A stretch of 64,000 nucleotides of DNA, taken from NCBI GenBank assembly GCA_902763505.1, contig CACWSO010000009.1, positions 1-64,000 of the forward strand. Direction: 5' to 3'. Below, piece after piece: positions 52,761 to 60,570 of the stretch. This DNA is from an uncultured Eubacteriales bacterium. GTDB taxonomy: Bacteria; Bacillota; Clostridia; Peptostreptococcales; Anaerovoracaceae. Made by a program: the position numbers and the translations under genes. The notes under the pieces are model-generated. The model ran no database searches, was not told the DNA's origin, and saw only the letters and a list, made by a program, of their open reading frames with translations. The number at the start of each line of letters is the position of its first letter. The first letter of the stretch is position 1.

Positions 52761-52850
52761 ATGAAGTTGCTAATAGCTTTCTTTATTTCGCTCACAGCAG
52801 GGATAGCCGCCAACTGTCTCTGCAAGTGGCTGGGACGAAATAACAAGTAG
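52761..52850 (+). CDS. Short hydrophobic peptide, type I toxin-like (locus 1)
   Basis: The 29-residue peptide starts MKLLIAFFISL, has one membrane-spanning stretch (about 2-21) with two Cys, and ends CKWLGRNNK, a basic tail. Size, layout and strong ribosome site are those of membrane-acting type I toxins (Fst/TisB-like in shape, not in sequence). I do not know a name for this CKWLGR family. It is divergent from sRNA1, which is antisense to its start region by a direct repeat. Its stop codon lies inside GTAGCAAC, which pairs with the mRNA 5' end. Toxicity is inferred. Confidence 0.75.
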   Translation: MKLLIAFFISLTAGIAANCLCKWLGRNNK

Positions 52851-52868
52851 CAACACCAGCACGTATTA

Positions 52869-52894
52869 AGTTCTGCACCCGCCAGTGCAGAACT
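52869..52894 (+). terminator. Terminal hairpin of the locus 1 mRNA, loop CCGCCA
   Basis: AGTTCTGCAC pairs with GTGCAGAACT (10 bp); the six-base loop CCGCCA is the exact complement of the sRNA1 loop TGGCGG. The T tract is weak (ATAAACTTTTATTT). Confidence 0.75.
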
Positions 52895-52902
52895 ATAAAC
52901 TT

Positions 52903-53421
52903 TTATTTCTCAATCTCCCGCGCATAATACGACCGGGTTCCTTCGTCCAACAGATACCACGCGACGTACTCCAACTCTCCCGGATGCTCTGCTACAAATT
53001 CCCGCACGGCTCCGACGGCAATTACCGCTGCCAAATCCAGTGGGAAGTGGTACACGCCCGTTGAGACAGATGGGAACGCGATTCGCCTCACGCCGTTTTC
53101 CACAGCGACTTCTAACGATCTGCGGTAGCAGGATTCCAGCTTTTCCGGTTCACCTTTCTTGCCACCGCGCCAAATCGGGCCGACTGTGTGGATGACATAT
53201 TTGCAAGGAAGATTGTACGCGCCGGTGATCTTTGCATCGCCTGTGTTGCAGCCATGCAGGGTCTTGCATTCTTCCAGAAGTTCCCTGCCTGCCGCGCGAT
53301 GGATGGCTCCGTCAACGCCGCCGCCTCCAAGCAAAGACGTGTTCGCTGCATTTACGATGGCGTCTACATCCGAAACCTTCGTGATGTCTCCGATGCACGC
53401 TTCGATGATTGTATTTCCCAT
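52903..53421 (-). CDS. Macro-domain protein (ADP-ribose / O-acetyl-ADP-ribose deacetylase, MacroD type)
   Basis: The 172-residue single macro domain has [20 protein letters not shown] (about 11-30), [14 protein letters not shown] (about 32-45) and [11 protein letters not shown] (about 117-127), the ADP-ribose-binding loops of MacroD-type hydrolases that remove ADP-ribose or acetyl groups. It converges with the locus 1 peptide gene, 52 bases away. Confidence 0.93.
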   Translation of the reverse strand: MGNTIIEACIGDITKVSDVDAIVNAANTSLLGGGGVDGAIHRAAGRELLEECKTLHGCNTGDAKITGAYNLPCKYVIHTVGPIWRGGKKGEPEKLESCYRRSLEVAVENGVRRIAFPSVSTGVYHFPLDLAAVIAVGAVREFVAEHPGELEYVAWYLLDEGTRSYYAREIEK

Positions 53422-53512
53422 ATGCTTACCCTCGCTTTCATATATGCTGGTTTTTCCGCTCGTTTTTTACTACAATATACTCAAGAACTGTAACGTTAAC
53501 AGGAGTATCCCA

Positions 53513-53725
53513 ATGGAAAAACTTGTCGTACTGATAATAATACTTGTGGCTGTGCTGTCAACGCCTCTGACGCTCAAGAAACTGATCGACCAGACCAACC
53601 GCCGCAAAGCAGAATTGCTTGGCGACAGCAGTTCGCAGTTGGATGACGGCGACTCGCAAACAGACAGCAACGCGCCATCAAGCAAAACCTACAAAACCTA
53701 CGACGACGATGATGACTGGTCATAG
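53513..53725 (+). CDS. Small single-span membrane protein of unknown function
   Basis: The protein has 70 residues from the ATG at 53513, with AGGAG upstream. One N-terminal membrane segment (about 4-18) is followed by a charged region and a long Ser/Asp-rich acidic tail ending DDDDDWS. It was placed on the plus strand between two minus-strand genes. Frame, ribosome site and clear domain layout support it. It converges with the cupin gene and overlaps it by 6 bases. Function unknown. Confidence 0.65.
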   Translation: MEKLVVLIIILVAVLSTPLTLKKLIDQTNRRKAELLGDSSSQLDDGDSQTDSNAPSSKTYKTYDDDDDWS

Positions 53726-54061
53726 GTAATCTTCTCGTACCGGCGAAAAGGCCACAACTAGTGTCCCCTCTTCCAGGCACTTGACGCAGTGTGGTTCGTC
53801 CGGTCCCATGTACGCCGTATCGCCCTCATGCAGCACAAAGGTCTCGCCTCCGGCGGTGAATTCAAACACGCCGCTTTTGACGTACGGAATCTGCACCGGC
53901 GTATGGGTGTGCATCTTGGACTGCGCGCCCTCTCCAAACACCAGCTCCTCGACCATCAGACTGTCGTCGTATGACAGAATGCGCTTTGTGATTCCATTGT
54001 TCATGATTTCCGGCTCCGCATCCGCGTAGCGCGTGAAATGTTTCGTATCACTCATCCCCAT
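53720..54061 (-). CDS. Small cupin-domain protein
   Basis: The protein is about 113 residues if started at 54061, where the ATG overlaps the upstream stop (TGATG); the ATG at 54055 is an alternative. It has one conserved cupin barrel: SKMHTHTPVQIPYVKSGVFE (motif 1 with HTH and a later Glu) and AYMGPDEPHCVKCLEEG (motif 2 with His). It probably binds a metal ion and a small ligand. Translationally coupled to the CxxC protein gene. Confidence 0.85.
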   Translation of the reverse strand: MGMSDTKHFTRYADAEPEIMNNGITKRILSYDDSLMVEELVFGEGAQSKMHTHTPVQIPYVKSGVFEFTAGGETFVLHEGDTAYMGPDEPHCVKCLEEGTLVVAFSPVREDYL

Positions 54062-54354
54062 CACCATCCCGTCTTTTCTGCAAAAACTGCAACGGCGTTT
54101 TCCCAATTATTGTGGTCGATCATCAGCTCGTCAATGAACTCCGCTGGCTCTGCGCACTCAGAATCACACCCGCTGATTCGCAAAACCAAATCGTAATTCT
54201 TTTCTTCTTCCTTTTTATATGAATACTCAAATTCGCAACTTTCTGCAAAAGCATCCGCCAAGGTCTGAAGCACCTTCCGACGGTCAAACTTGCAAAAGCA
54301 TCCTGCGCACATGCGGACTGCAACTTTATGTTTCGTCTTCTTTTTTCTTGCCAT
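54061..54354 (-). CDS. Cys-rich small protein of unknown function
   Basis: The 97-residue protein has a basic N-terminus (MARKKKTKHK), CAGCFCKFDRR (about 16-26) and a later CDSEC (about 63-67), suggesting metal or cluster binding or a redox role. Coding overlap with the cupin gene and abutment with the nitroreductase stop (54355) show a three-gene operon. I do not recognise the family. Confidence 0.7.
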   Translation of the reverse strand: MARKKKTKHKVAVRMCAGCFCKFDRRKVLQTLADAFAESCEFEYSYKKEEEKNYDLVLRISGCDSECAEPAEFIDELMIDHNNWENAVAVFAEKTGW

Positions 54355-54870
54355 CTATCTATGCACTTTCTCCCACTTCAGTTCGTCCAGCGAATACGGT
54401 GCTTTCTCTTCTGCCGGCATACCCAATGCCATGATGCCGACCATTCTCCAAGGCAGTTCCACGCCCAGGGTGTCGCGTACGTTCTGCTCGGCATCCCCGT
54501 CAGTTTCGTCTTTTCTCATGCGCATCTGCACCCAGCAGCTGCCGATGCCCTGCTCGGCCGCCATCAAATCCATGTACGCCAATGCGATGGAGCTGTCCTC
54601 AATCCAGGCATCTGACAAGTCGCTGTCTGCAAAGACAGCAATGGCTGTATTGCAACCCGCCAGCAACGCCGCACCGTGTTTTTTCGCCTTGGATAGATTC
54701 TCCAAAACCGCACGGTCTTTAATCACATAAAACTCCCATGGGCGTTTGCCCATGCTGGTCGGCGCGAGCAACGCTGCCTGCAGGATCTTGTTCAGCTTTT
54801 CTTCTGGGATTTCTTCTTCTGTGTACTTGCGAATGCTTCTGCGCTTCGCCATTAATTCTAAAAGTTCCAT
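54355..54870 (-). CDS. Nitroreductase-family protein
   Basis: The protein has 171 residues from the ATG at 54870, with AAGGAAGG upstream. It shows the FMN-binding start RRSIRKYTEEEIPEEKL (about 10-26), APTSMGKRPWEFYVI (about 36-50) and the C-terminal WRMVGIMALGMPAEE stretch. It reduces nitro compounds, quinones or enones with NAD(P)H. First gene of a three-gene operon. It lies downstream of sRNA2 on the same strand. Confidence 0.92.
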   Translation of the reverse strand: MELLELMAKRRSIRKYTEEEIPEEKLNKILQAALLAPTSMGKRPWEFYVIKDRAVLENLSKAKKHGAALLAGCNTAIAVFADSDLSDAWIEDSSIALAYMDLMAAEQGIGSCWVQMRMRKDETDGDAEQNVRDTLGVELPWRMVGIMALGMPAEEKAPYSLDELKWEKVHR

Positions 54871-54932
54871 ATTTATAACCTTCCTTATTGATTCAAACAT
54901 CACTTTGTTTAATGATACCATATAAACAACGC

Positions 54933-55006
54933 AAAAAAAAGAAAAGTCCTGGAGTCGCGTCTCCAGGAACAGTTCTGTAAGCCATGTATTATCATAACTT
55001 TTGCCT
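54933..55006 (-). ncRNA. Antitoxin-like small RNA of locus 2 (sRNA2)
   Basis: Minus-strand promoter TTGACA (55035-55040), 16 bases, TATAAT (55013-55018). The RNA contains AGGCAAAAGTTATGATAATA followed by CATGG, antisense to the peptide start region (direct repeat 54982-55002 versus 55124-55146). It ends with TCCTGGAG / CTCCAGGA (54947-54968), loop ACGCGA, followed by CTTTTCTTTTTTTT. The loop is the exact complement of the loop in the locus 2 mRNA hairpin and differs from that of sRNA1. The stretch 54871-55262 has no other gene. Confidence 0.8.
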
Positions 55007-55047
55007 AAAAGAATTATATCAACTACAAAACTTATGTCAATAGTGTG

Positions 55048-55091
55048 TTTACATTTATTACCAGTAATGATAATATGTGTATGTTGCTATT
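55048..55091 (+). promoter_or_regulatory. Promoter and 5' end of the locus 2 peptide mRNA
   Basis: TTTACA (55048-55053), 17 bases, TAATAT (55071-55076). The expected start 55083 is the first base of GTTGCTATT, which pairs perfectly with AATAGCAAC at 55210-55218. CTCC in the following loop can mask the AGGAGG ribosome site. Confidence 0.75.
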
Positions 55092-55125
55092 CTCCTATAC
55101 TGTAGCGGCAGAAAGGAGGTAGACC

Positions 55126-55214
55126 ATGTACATTATCATAACTTTTTTGTATCTACTGCAGCAAGTGTAGTTGCCTATTACATTTGCAAATGGCTAGGTA
55201 GATATATTAAATAG
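55126..55214 (+). pseudogene. Frameshifted type I toxin-like peptide gene (locus 2)
   Basis: From the ATG at 55126 (AAAGGAGG five bases upstream) the frame reads MYIIITF and then stops early at 55170. Adding one T to the run of six at 55143-55148 restores a 29-residue peptide that continues FVSTAASVVAYYICKWLG and ends RYIK at 55214, clearly homologous to the locus 1 peptide. All RNA elements of the locus remain intact. It may be a loss-of-function mutation, a phase-variable or slippage site, or a sequencing error in a homopolymer. Confidence 0.75.
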
Positions 55215-55227
55215 CAACTAGCCTAAA

Positions 55228-55253
55228 ATCTCCGAGGTCGCGTTCTCGGAGAT
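55228..55253 (+). terminator. Terminal hairpin of the locus 2 mRNA, loop TCGCGT
   Basis: ATCTCCGAG pairs with CTCGGAGAT (9 bp) plus a G-T closing pair, leaving the loop TCGCGT, the exact complement of the sRNA2 loop ACGCGA. Confidence 0.75.
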
Positions 55254-55262
55254 CAACCTTGT

Positions 55263-55472
55263 TTAGTCCTTCGCAAGTACTAGCCTTGCAAAATCTTCAA
55301 ACTTGTATCCTTCTCCTGCATAGTCCGGATCTGCCTTCTTGAACAGACAGGTCGGGACCTCATTCTCTTTTATGTTCTTAGCAATGCAAGGGGTGCAACC
55401 CTTGTCGTGATTCGTCGGGTGGAACGGACAAGACAGATCTGTGCAGGTGCAGAATGTAACCTTATTACTCAT
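55263..55472 (-). CDS. DUF6485-like Cys-rich small protein
   Basis: The 69-residue protein has CTCTDLSCPFHPTNHDKGC (about 8-26) followed by TPCIAKN and a later PTCLFKK. The Cys/His pattern indicates a bound metal or cluster. It matches a small conserved family in Clostridia annotated DUF6485; function unknown. It converges with the locus 2 peptide gene. Confidence 0.8.
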   Translation of the reverse strand: MSNKVTFCTCTDLSCPFHPTNHDKGCTPCIAKNIKENEVPTCLFKKADPDYAGEGYKFEDFARLVLAKD

Positions 55473-55512
55473 AACAGTTTTCCTTCCTCATTTCCATATG
55501 AGCTAACACTCC

Positions 55513-55833
55513 CTACAACTGATCATACTTCGCCGCGGATCCTCTTGCCTTTTCGACCGGGTATTTGGCTTCGTTCTTATCCATCTTGGCGTTGACGATT
55601 TCGTCTACGTCCAGACCCAGCTCGTCGAGCATATTCTGACAGTAGACGATGACGTCGGCCAGCTCTTCCTTCACGTGTTCTCTATCGAACTCTGCATCGT
55701 TCCACTGAAAGCACTCCAGAAGCTCCCCGGCCTCGATGCTGATGGACTTGGCCAGGTTCGACGGGGTGTGGAACTGTTCCCAGTCCCGGTCCTCTGTGAA
55801 CTTGCGGATGCGATCAATCGTTTCCTGTTTCAT
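55513..55833 (-). CDS. MazG-like nucleotide pyrophosphohydrolase
   Basis: The protein has 106 residues from the ATG at 55833, with AAGGGCG upstream. It has the all-helical MazG/RS21-C6 (dCTPase-like) pattern: FHTPSNLAKSISIEAGELLE (about 21-40), then CFQWN, and ELADVIVYCQNMLDELGLD (about 57-75), with the EExxE and ExxD metal residues. It likely hydrolyses non-canonical or surplus NTPs. Confidence 0.9.
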   Translation of the reverse strand: MKQETIDRIRKFTEDRDWEQFHTPSNLAKSISIEAGELLECFQWNDAEFDREHVKEELADVIVYCQNMLDELGLDVDEIVNAKMDKNEAKYPVEKARGSAAKYDQL

Positions 55834-55900
55834 AACGCCCTTATAATCCTCCCGTTGCTTCTTGCATCTTGCTGTGCTTCTGCACACTGCTGCTTCTGCA

Positions 55901-57607
55901 TTACCATGTTTCTTCTGCGCTTCCGCTCATGGCTTCCTGTCTGTCTTCTTCGCTGAGGATGACAGGCTGCGGAATGTATTTGTCGACCTTCTTACCTACC
56001 AGGAAGAGAATTCCGCCGATGATCGCCAGGACGATACCCATGACCAGAAGTACATTCAGCATACCATAGAAATCACTCAGAAGGCCAGTTCCGTATTCTT
56101 CAAGATAGTATTCCGGTCCCCAGCTTCCTTCGATGAACCTCAGGAAGACGCGTCCGGCGAGACAGACCGCCGCCATGATTTCAAGCAGAATTGCGATCCG
56201 GAAGGTATCTCCATATGCCAGTTTGGTCTTAGGGTTTCTCGGCCACTTGTCAGGGTTCTTCTTCCAAGGGCCGCCCCAGATCCATTTGCAGATTACATAC
56301 AGCACGACGCCGGCCAAAATCAGGAACACACCATAAAGGAAGTAATCGGTTCCGTTCAGGAAGAACGCTGCAACTGAAACACAGCAAATGGACGCTGTAC
56401 ATAAAACGGTTCCAACCTTCCCTCCCGGGATCTTAAATGTCTCCGGTCTGCGAATCTCTTCCGGATACATTTTGCGGCTTTTGTATACCATGACTGTCAG
56501 GCAGAAGGCTGCTGCGAACTCCGGAATGACTTGAATCAGAACCAGTGTTGTGAATTCCATCTGCATCAGCAGGATGGTAACCAGGGCCATAGACAAAATA
56601 CCGATGGATGGGACGCCGGTTCTCTTCGTCAGCCATGTGAAACACGGCGGAGCCAGATGATCGTCTGCAACAACGAAAACGCTGCGCGATCCACAGGTCA
56701 TATTGGTGTTGAATATGGCCATATTACCAACAACAGCTGTGATGACGACCAACACGCCGCACCATCCGCCTACATTCTGTGTAAGAACGGTAGCATAGCC
56801 AACGCCATCTGAAGCGACCAGATCTGTGGTCCATGAATCCCAATGACCAACGGAGGCCACACCGGCTATGGTCGGCAGAACATAAGAAAGACCGATCAGC
56901 GGACACACGATAAGGATACTTTTCGGAATGACCATCTGGTTTTTGACCTCACCGGAAAGCTGGTTGATCATGGCCCATCCGCAGTACATCCAGACACCAA
57001 TCGACAGAGCCTGTCCGATGGAACTTGACACACCTTCATCCTCATTAAAAATCGGTTCCATCGGATCGTAATTCCAGTTTCCGAATCCAACGACTGTGAT
57101 AAAAGCAAACACAAGCAGTATGAAAACGGAGAAGATAATGCTGGCGATGCTGACTTCCTTGAGCCCCGCCAGATTCAGAACAGTAAATGCGATAACGATA
57201 ATCAGTTTGACAATGAAAGCCTGGGCATTGTTCCATTCAAAGAAGTAACCCATGTAGTTCGTTGCCAGAACGATGTACGTTCCACTGGCCGCGTAGTACG
57301 AAATTGCGTACCACACTCCTTCCTGGAAGGAGTAGAATTCCCCCAGCGTGTGTTTCGCCCAGAAGATGTCGCCGCCTTCCGCAGGCAATACCGATCCTAC
57401 TTCTGCAACGCAAAAACAGTCAGGGATTGCCCAGACGAAAACCATTCCGACCAGCGCGATAATCGTCATGCCCGGTCCGCAGGTAGAGATCATTTCCTCA
57501 ATACCAAAAGCTCCTGCAGCAACGGAACAATACATTAGTGCGACAACAGCGATAACGCCATAGTGTTTCTTGTTAACATTTGCCACACCTTTACGAATGT
57601 CTGCCAT
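55901..57607 (-). CDS. APC-superfamily amino acid permease
   Basis: The protein has 568 residues from the ATG at 57607, preceded by GGAGGTGAATGCT. About 12 to 14 membrane helices, with the helix I glycine region FGIEEMISTCGPGM (near 40-53). The length exceeds the 450-500 of common APC carriers owing to an extra C-terminal helix pair (about 480-560). It imports or exchanges an amino acid or amine. It is last in a minus-strand series with a saccharopine-dehydrogenase-like enzyme and amidohydrolases, so it may import their substrate or export product (inference). Confidence 0.85.
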   Translation of the reverse strand: MADIRKGVANVNKKHYGVIAVVALMYCSVAAGAFGIEEMISTCGPGMTIIALVGMVFVWAIPDCFCVAEVGSVLPAEGGDIFWAKHTLGEFYSFQEGVWYAISYYAASGTYIVLATNYMGYFFEWNNAQAFIVKLIIVIAFTVLNLAGLKEVSIASIIFSVFILLVFAFITVVGFGNWNYDPMEPIFNEDEGVSSSIGQALSIGVWMYCGWAMINQLSGEVKNQMVIPKSILIVCPLIGLSYVLPTIAGVASVGHWDSWTTDLVASDGVGYATVLTQNVGGWCGVLVVITAVVGNMAIFNTNMTCGSRSVFVVADDHLAPPCFTWLTKRTGVPSIGILSMALVTILLMQMEFTTLVLIQVIPEFAAAFCLTVMVYKSRKMYPEEIRRPETFKIPGGKVGTVLCTASICCVSVAAFFLNGTDYFLYGVFLILAGVVLYVICKWIWGGPWKKNPDKWPRNPKTKLAYGDTFRIAILLEIMAAVCLAGRVFLRFIEGSWGPEYYLEEYGTGLLSDFYGMLNVLLVMGIVLAIIGGILFLVGKKVDKYIPQPVILSEEDRQEAMSGSAEETW

Positions 57608-57679
57608 AGCATTCACCTCCAAGTTTGAGTCATATAGACCTTTTGTTCACAGAATTCTTTAGCTCACATTATTTCCAGA

Positions 57680-58984
57680 TCAGTCACAGACCTCCTTTGG
57701 ATCTTTGATCTTGGTATCAAGTGTAATCTTGAGTTCCGCTGCGTATTCAAAGAATTTATCGCACTGTTCCTGGGTGAGCATGTCAGAAGAAATCAGGCCG
57801 CTCATGTCTCCGAAATCATCATTGATGAACAGCTTCGAGAAGAGGTATCCGCTCTGTCCGGTCAGATACATTTCGGCAGTAATTCCCGCCAGCTCAAAGG
57901 ACTCAACAAATCCCGGCGCGCTCACATGCACTTCTACCAGTGTATCTTTACCGTCTTTCTTGCCGTAGGATTCTATCACCATGCAGCCGGAATCCAGCGC
58001 CAGTCCCTCGTCGATGAATTCCTGTATGTCTTCTTTGAAGTGCGGTGCCGGCGGGATGTGGCTCATGATGTAATCAAATGGAACGATTTTCTGTCCGTTG
58101 TATTCCTCCTCTTCGTGGCTCAGAAGACCTGCCGGATAAAGCTGTGAAGCGAAATCCATGCCTGCTCCCGCATACTTAAAGTATGCGTTCTTTAAGCCTT
58201 TGAATTCTGTTTCGGCATTGAATGCATACTGGAAAGGCTCATCATGGCAGTGTTCTCTGAATATAACCGGCTCATCCATGTAGTCATACTGTCTCTTCAC
58301 AGGTCTGCTGAATGGAACCGTGTCCAGGATCTTCCCGTCTTCAAAGGCAACCGCCGGGTCCGACATGTCGCTCATTGCTGTAATCGGAGACCACCAGAAT
58401 GGCTGGAATCTCTTGGCATAGGCGCCTTCCCATACGAAATTGTAGATCGTATCGCATGTATCAAGATATCTCATTGAGTATTTTGTTGCAGCGCAGATCA
58501 GTCCAGGTGCGGAACCCGTCCCGAAGATAGCCAACTTGCCGATCTCCTTGAATTTAGGAGCGTAGATCTTGAACATTGCCATGTAGCTCTTCCACCATCT
58601 CTCTGTTTCCGGTGAAAAACCTTCCGGCACTTTGTACTGACTGCTGAACTCGCTTTCATCCCACAGCTCATGGAGCTTGTCTGTTCCATTGTAGTCCTGA
58701 TAGTTTGTTTTGACAGCCAGTGCTGCTTCCAGAACGTTCTGATTGAATGTCAGTGCCAGTGCGTTCAGTATGAGATCGACTCCCTCTGCTGCTGCAATGA
58801 TGCTGTTGATATCTGTTGCATCAACACGGATTCCCTTCGCCTTGGTCAGTTCAGCGACTAATTCGTCTACTGCCTTTGCATCATAATCCGCTACGATGAT
58901 TTCACTGACGCCCGGATCTTTATCAAGCCTCTTCGCCGCAGCGCTTCCCTGTGCTCCAACTCCTAAAACTAGTACTTTCTTCAT
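57680..58984 (-). CDS. Saccharopine dehydrogenase-family oxidoreductase
   Basis: The 434-residue protein has an N-terminal Rossmann turn VLVLGVGAQGSAAAKRL (about 4-20), then VDATD (about 54-58) and GVDLILNALALTFNQNVLEA (about 68-87), the saccharopine dehydrogenase/carboxynorspermidine synthase pattern. Such enzymes reduce an imine between an amino acid and an oxoacid or aldehyde. It lies between the permease and the GPH symporter. The natural substrate cannot be named. Confidence 0.85.
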   Translation of the reverse strand: MKKVLVLGVGAQGSAAAKRLDKDPGVSEIIVADYDAKAVDELVAELTKAKGIRVDATDINSIIAAAEGVDLILNALALTFNQNVLEAALAVKTNYQDYNGTDKLHELWDESEFSSQYKVPEGFSPETERWWKSYMAMFKIYAPKFKEIGKLAIFGTGSAPGLICAATKYSMRYLDTCDTIYNFVWEGAYAKRFQPFWWSPITAMSDMSDPAVAFEDGKILDTVPFSRPVKRQYDYMDEPVIFREHCHDEPFQYAFNAETEFKGLKNAYFKYAGAGMDFASQLYPAGLLSHEEEEYNGQKIVPFDYIMSHIPPAPHFKEDIQEFIDEGLALDSGCMVIESYGKKDGKDTLVEVHVSAPGFVESFELAGITAEMYLTGQSGYLFSKLFINDDFGDMSGLISSDMLTQEQCDKFFEYAAELKITLDTKIKDPKEVCD

Positions 58985-59032
58985 GCTTTCACCTCAATAT
59001 GCTTTTTTCTTAAGCCAAGTTATGCTTTTGTA

Positions 59033-60475
59033 TTAAATTAAGTGGTCAAATTTTGACATATCTATTTCTTTACCTTCGTCGCGGTCCGCAATCGCCTGTG
59101 TTACTTCATCGAAATCTTTTCTGGTCAGATTGTATCCCAGGAGGAAGATCATACTGATTGCGATGAAGATTCCAGGAACGATCGTTCCAAAGGACCAGAT
59201 GACCTTCTGAAGGAATGGCGTAACGGCTTCTCCTCCGGTATAACCGAAGAGCTGCAGTCCCCAGCCAAGGAACAGTGTTGCGATCGCTTCACCTGCTGTC
59301 TGTGCCAGATTCTGAAGCGCCAGCATTTCGCCCTCTTTCTGTTCGCCTGTTGCCAGATGGTATACGTCGCAGCAGTCATACATCAGAGAGTACAGCAGTG
59401 AATAGAACGCACAGGTTCCTAAGGCTACCGGCAGGCAGAAAATGACGAAAAGGACAAATGGTACGACTGAGACCATGCCGAAAACAAACCAGATGACCAA
59501 ACCGATCAGATATGCTGCCGTGAATAAGAACATAGCCTTCCTCTTGTCCCATTTATTGGCGATACCGAATACGAGAGGAATGCACGCCGTAGAAATGACT
59601 GTGTTCATTACCCAGAACAGGGACTGCTGAGCTTCGCCCAGTCCTAAACAGTTTACCATCATATATACAATGGCTTTATCCATCATAAGATATCCGACAA
59701 CGAACAACAGTGAAAATATAATGATTTTTCTGTACAGTTTCAGCTTCAAAAAGCTTCCATAGTCTTTGATCAGTTTTTTCACACTGAGTCTTTCTGCCTT
59801 GAGTGCTGCTTTTTCTTCCTCCGTAAGTGAAGGCGGCACTTCTTTTACTGTCTTTACAACGGTAAAGGCACCAAGGAGCATGATGATGGCCAGTGCGGTT
59901 GCCGCATAAAACCAGCTCCTGCCATAACTTATGCCTCTTGCCGAGAAGAGGCCTACCATTGCGATGGTTCCGGAAGAACCAAGGAGCATAAGCGGTACTG
60001 CAATATAGGCAACCATACTTCTGATGCTGTTTCTTTCCTTATAATCCGATGTCATTTCTGCTCCCAGAGCAGTCCATACATTGAAATATGCAGCATAAAA
60101 AGTATAGAACAAAATCGCGAGTACTGAATAATATGCGACCTTCAGTCCCATGCTGCCGCCGATTGGATTGAACAGCAGTGCTGTCGTAATCGCGAATGGA
60201 ATGACGGACTTTATGAGAATCGGCATTCTTCTTCCTTTTGGATTCGTTGAATTATCCGATATATAAGCTACAATCGGTCCGGTTATTGTCTGCACAATAA
60301 TTGCAACGAAGGAAATGGTTCCTGCGATACCTGCCGGGACACCGGCAACATCGGTCAGGAAGAACATGAAGTACGTTGCGAACAGAATGTAAGGTATCGT
60401 GTCACACGCCGTACCGCATCCGTATCCCAGCTTCATTTTCATTGGGAGTTTTCTCTGGTTTAATTTCTCTTCCAT
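59033..60475 (-). CDS. GPH-family (MelB-like) cation symporter
   Basis: The 480-residue protein has 12 membrane helices and the GPH start LGYGCGTACDTIPYILFATY (about 16-35), plus SDNSTNPKGRRMP (about 73-85), the loop typical of the glycoside-pentoside-hexuronide symporters such as MelB. It moves a sugar or related solute with Na or H. No sugar-processing gene is beside it; its neighbours are amidohydrolases, so its cargo may be the amidohydrolase substrate (inference). Confidence 0.88.
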   Translation of the reverse strand: MEEKLNQRKLPMKMKLGYGCGTACDTIPYILFATYFMFFLTDVAGVPAGIAGTISFVAIIVQTITGPIVAYISDNSTNPKGRRMPILIKSVIPFAITTALLFNPIGGSMGLKVAYYSVLAILFYTFYAAYFNVWTALGAEMTSDYKERNSIRSMVAYIAVPLMLLGSSGTIAMVGLFSARGISYGRSWFYAATALAIIMLLGAFTVVKTVKEVPPSLTEEEKAALKAERLSVKKLIKDYGSFLKLKLYRKIIIFSLLFVVGYLMMDKAIVYMMVNCLGLGEAQQSLFWVMNTVISTACIPLVFGIANKWDKRKAMFLFTAAYLIGLVIWFVFGMVSVVPFVLFVIFCLPVALGTCAFYSLLYSLMYDCCDVYHLATGEQKEGEMLALQNLAQTAGEAIATLFLGWGLQLFGYTGGEAVTPFLQKVIWSFGTIVPGIFIAISMIFLLGYNLTRKDFDEVTQAIADRDEGKEIDMSKFDHLI

Positions 60476-60570
60476 TTCAGTTCTCCTTTATGATCGTCAA
60501 CCTTTAACTGCATCTATAAACATTAACTTTTAGCTTCTTCATCTCCCGGTGCTTCCGCATCACCGAAACG

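Noticed and set aside
55126..55214. Programmed ribosomal frameshift in the locus 2 peptide gene
   Set aside because: A run of six T alone is not a known efficient +1 or -1 slippery site, and no stimulatory element was seen; mutation, slippage or sequence error is simpler.
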